Source of the DNA: Echinostoma caproni
Taxonomy: Eukaryota; Platyhelminthes; Trematoda; Plagiorchiida; Echinostomatidae
Assembly: GCA_900618425.1 (NCBI GenBank)
Contig: UZAN01045264.1
Location: 1,232-17,081 of the forward strand
Length of the DNA: 15,850 nt
Direction: 5' to 3'
Below the pieces are notes generated by a model. The model was not told the DNA's origin and searched no databases. It saw only the letters and a list, made by a program, of their open reading frames with translations. Of the stretch, positions 15,173-15,850 are shown one piece after another. Position numbers and translations under genes: made by a program. Numbering within the stretch: the stretch's first letter is position 1; the number at the start of each line of letters is the position of its first letter.

Positions 15173-15251
15173 CGCAGTGTTGGGAGCCAAAAAACCCGCC
15201 GACAACACAATAATCTGGACGCTCTATTGGCAAGAACCATTATTCGTCCCG
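15173..15251 (+). repeat. Unassigned ~80-bp repeat, copy 2
   Basis: This is the partner of 10759-10838, sharing CCGCCG-CAACACAA and GGACGCTC-ATTGGCAAGA among other parts. As there, it stands right before a truncated CR1-like fragment, here separated from it by a GACTG repeat. Confidence 0.65.
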
Positions 15252-15255
15252 TGAA

Positions 15256-15280
15256 GACTGGACTGGACTAGACTGGACTG
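15256..15280 (+). repeat. GACTG pentanucleotide microsatellite
   Basis: About five units of GACTG, one with a single change (GACTA). It joins the 80-bp repeat to the 5' truncation point of CR1-like copy D. Confidence 0.8.
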
Positions 15281-15850
15281 AATAACCTACTGTGCTTCTT
15301 GGACGAAGTTACCAGAAGATTAGACGAGGGGCACACAGTAGCTGTGTGTCATCTTGACTTTAGCAGGGCGTTTGACTCGGTTAATTAAAGCCTGCTATTG
15401 GTCAAAAGAGAGGTGTTCGGTATAAGGGGACGAATACGCACATGGCTGAGAGACACAAACATGTCCTTCTACGTCAAAGTAGGTGACAAGTGCTCCCGTA
15501 CAGCATTCGTCACAATTGGTGGACCCCAGGGCTCCGTGCTAGGTCCGTTGTTGTTCCTACGTTTCGTAAACGATTTTGCTGCCCTGCTGAGATCGCCCAC
15601 CATTTTTCTTCGCCGACGATGTCAAGGTGGTGGGATCGAAAGGAAGAGTGAAACTTAAGTGACATAACTGCTGTCCTCAGCGGGGCGCTTAAGTGGGATT
15701 TGCCGCTAAATGCTGGTAAAAGTCAGTTGCTATCGAGGACCGACGAAAGCTTAACAGTAGTGCAAGACCAGGGTTCGTTCACGATAGAATCGGTTAGTAA
15801 GGTTAAGGATCTGGGTATCGTCGTAACCTCCGATTTCCGCTGGGCCCAGC
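15281..15850 (+). mobile_element. CR1-like copy D, 5'-truncated RT running off right edge
   Basis: It starts abruptly in the RT with LNNLLCFLDEVTRRLDEG, then CHLDFSRAFDSVN (motif A, catalytic Asp kept) and a TAA (15386-15388) in the same frame. The 15398-15658 frame gives TWLRDTNMSF, GGPQGSVLGPLLFLRFVND (motif B, intact) and RSPTIF. A one-base shift then gives FFFADDVKVVGSKGRVK with FADD at 15609-15620, so motif C is intact, unlike copies A and C. After a further break, ALKWDLPLNAGKSQLLS and VKDLGIVVTSDFRWAQ continue to the edge. The catalytic triad is the best preserved of the CR1-like copies. The thumb and C-terminal domain should lie to the right. Confidence 0.9.

Noticed and set aside
1..15850. 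CRISPR array, tRNA/rRNA genes, phage defence or toxin systems
   Set aside because: No regularly spaced repeats, no tRNA-like box pairs or rRNA motifs, and all recognisable coding matches are eukaryotic retroelements.

Overview
The window looks like invertebrate nuclear DNA made almost entirely of decayed retrotransposons. No bacterial-style operons, rRNA, tRNA, CRISPR or intact host genes are visible. The reverse transcriptases (RTs) recall the CR1-like and Ty3/Gypsy (Mag-type) elements of flatworm genomes, so a cestode or trematode is my best guess. That is recall of family style, not a search result. Three isolated N bases (4872, 8144, 14331) mark ambiguous assembly positions.

Layout. (1) 1-2270, minus strand: Ty3/Gypsy pieces in the order RNase H, integrase, LTR-like block with TATA box, primer-binding-like site, gag. 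A gag lying after an integrase suggests two copies in tandem sharing one LTR. A 3' fragment of an L2-like non-LTR element (plus strand, 1319-1747) sits inside the Gypsy pol, and the integrase zinc finger is absent there. (2) 2330-4140, minus: a CR1-like copy (endonuclease tail, linker, RT). It abuts head-to-head a second, internally deleted CR1-like copy on plus (4151-5128). (3) 5129-6109: no recognisable transposon; a 172-codon minus ORF followed by AATAAA is the best candidate for non-transposon coding sequence. (4) 6110-7355, plus: a third CR1-like RT. (5) 7372-10168, minus: the best-preserved element, an L2-like non-LTR retrotransposon with endonuclease, RT and C-terminal domain. CR1-like 3' fragments flank it on its right (10225-10397 and 10845-10948, plus). 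(6) 11344-14974, plus: a nearly complete CR1-like element with ORF1, endonuclease, RT and a short 3' tail repeat. (7) 15281-15850, plus: a 5'-truncated CR1-like RT running off the right edge.

An unassigned repeat of about 80 bp occurs at 10759-10838 and 15173-15251, perhaps with a third diverged copy near 10623. Both clear copies lie just upstream of a truncated CR1-like fragment. No element is intact: every pol carries stops, frameshifts or lost catalytic residues. The genes do not act together; this is a nested graveyard of at least two non-LTR lineages and one LTR lineage. I did not find a convincing new biological system.
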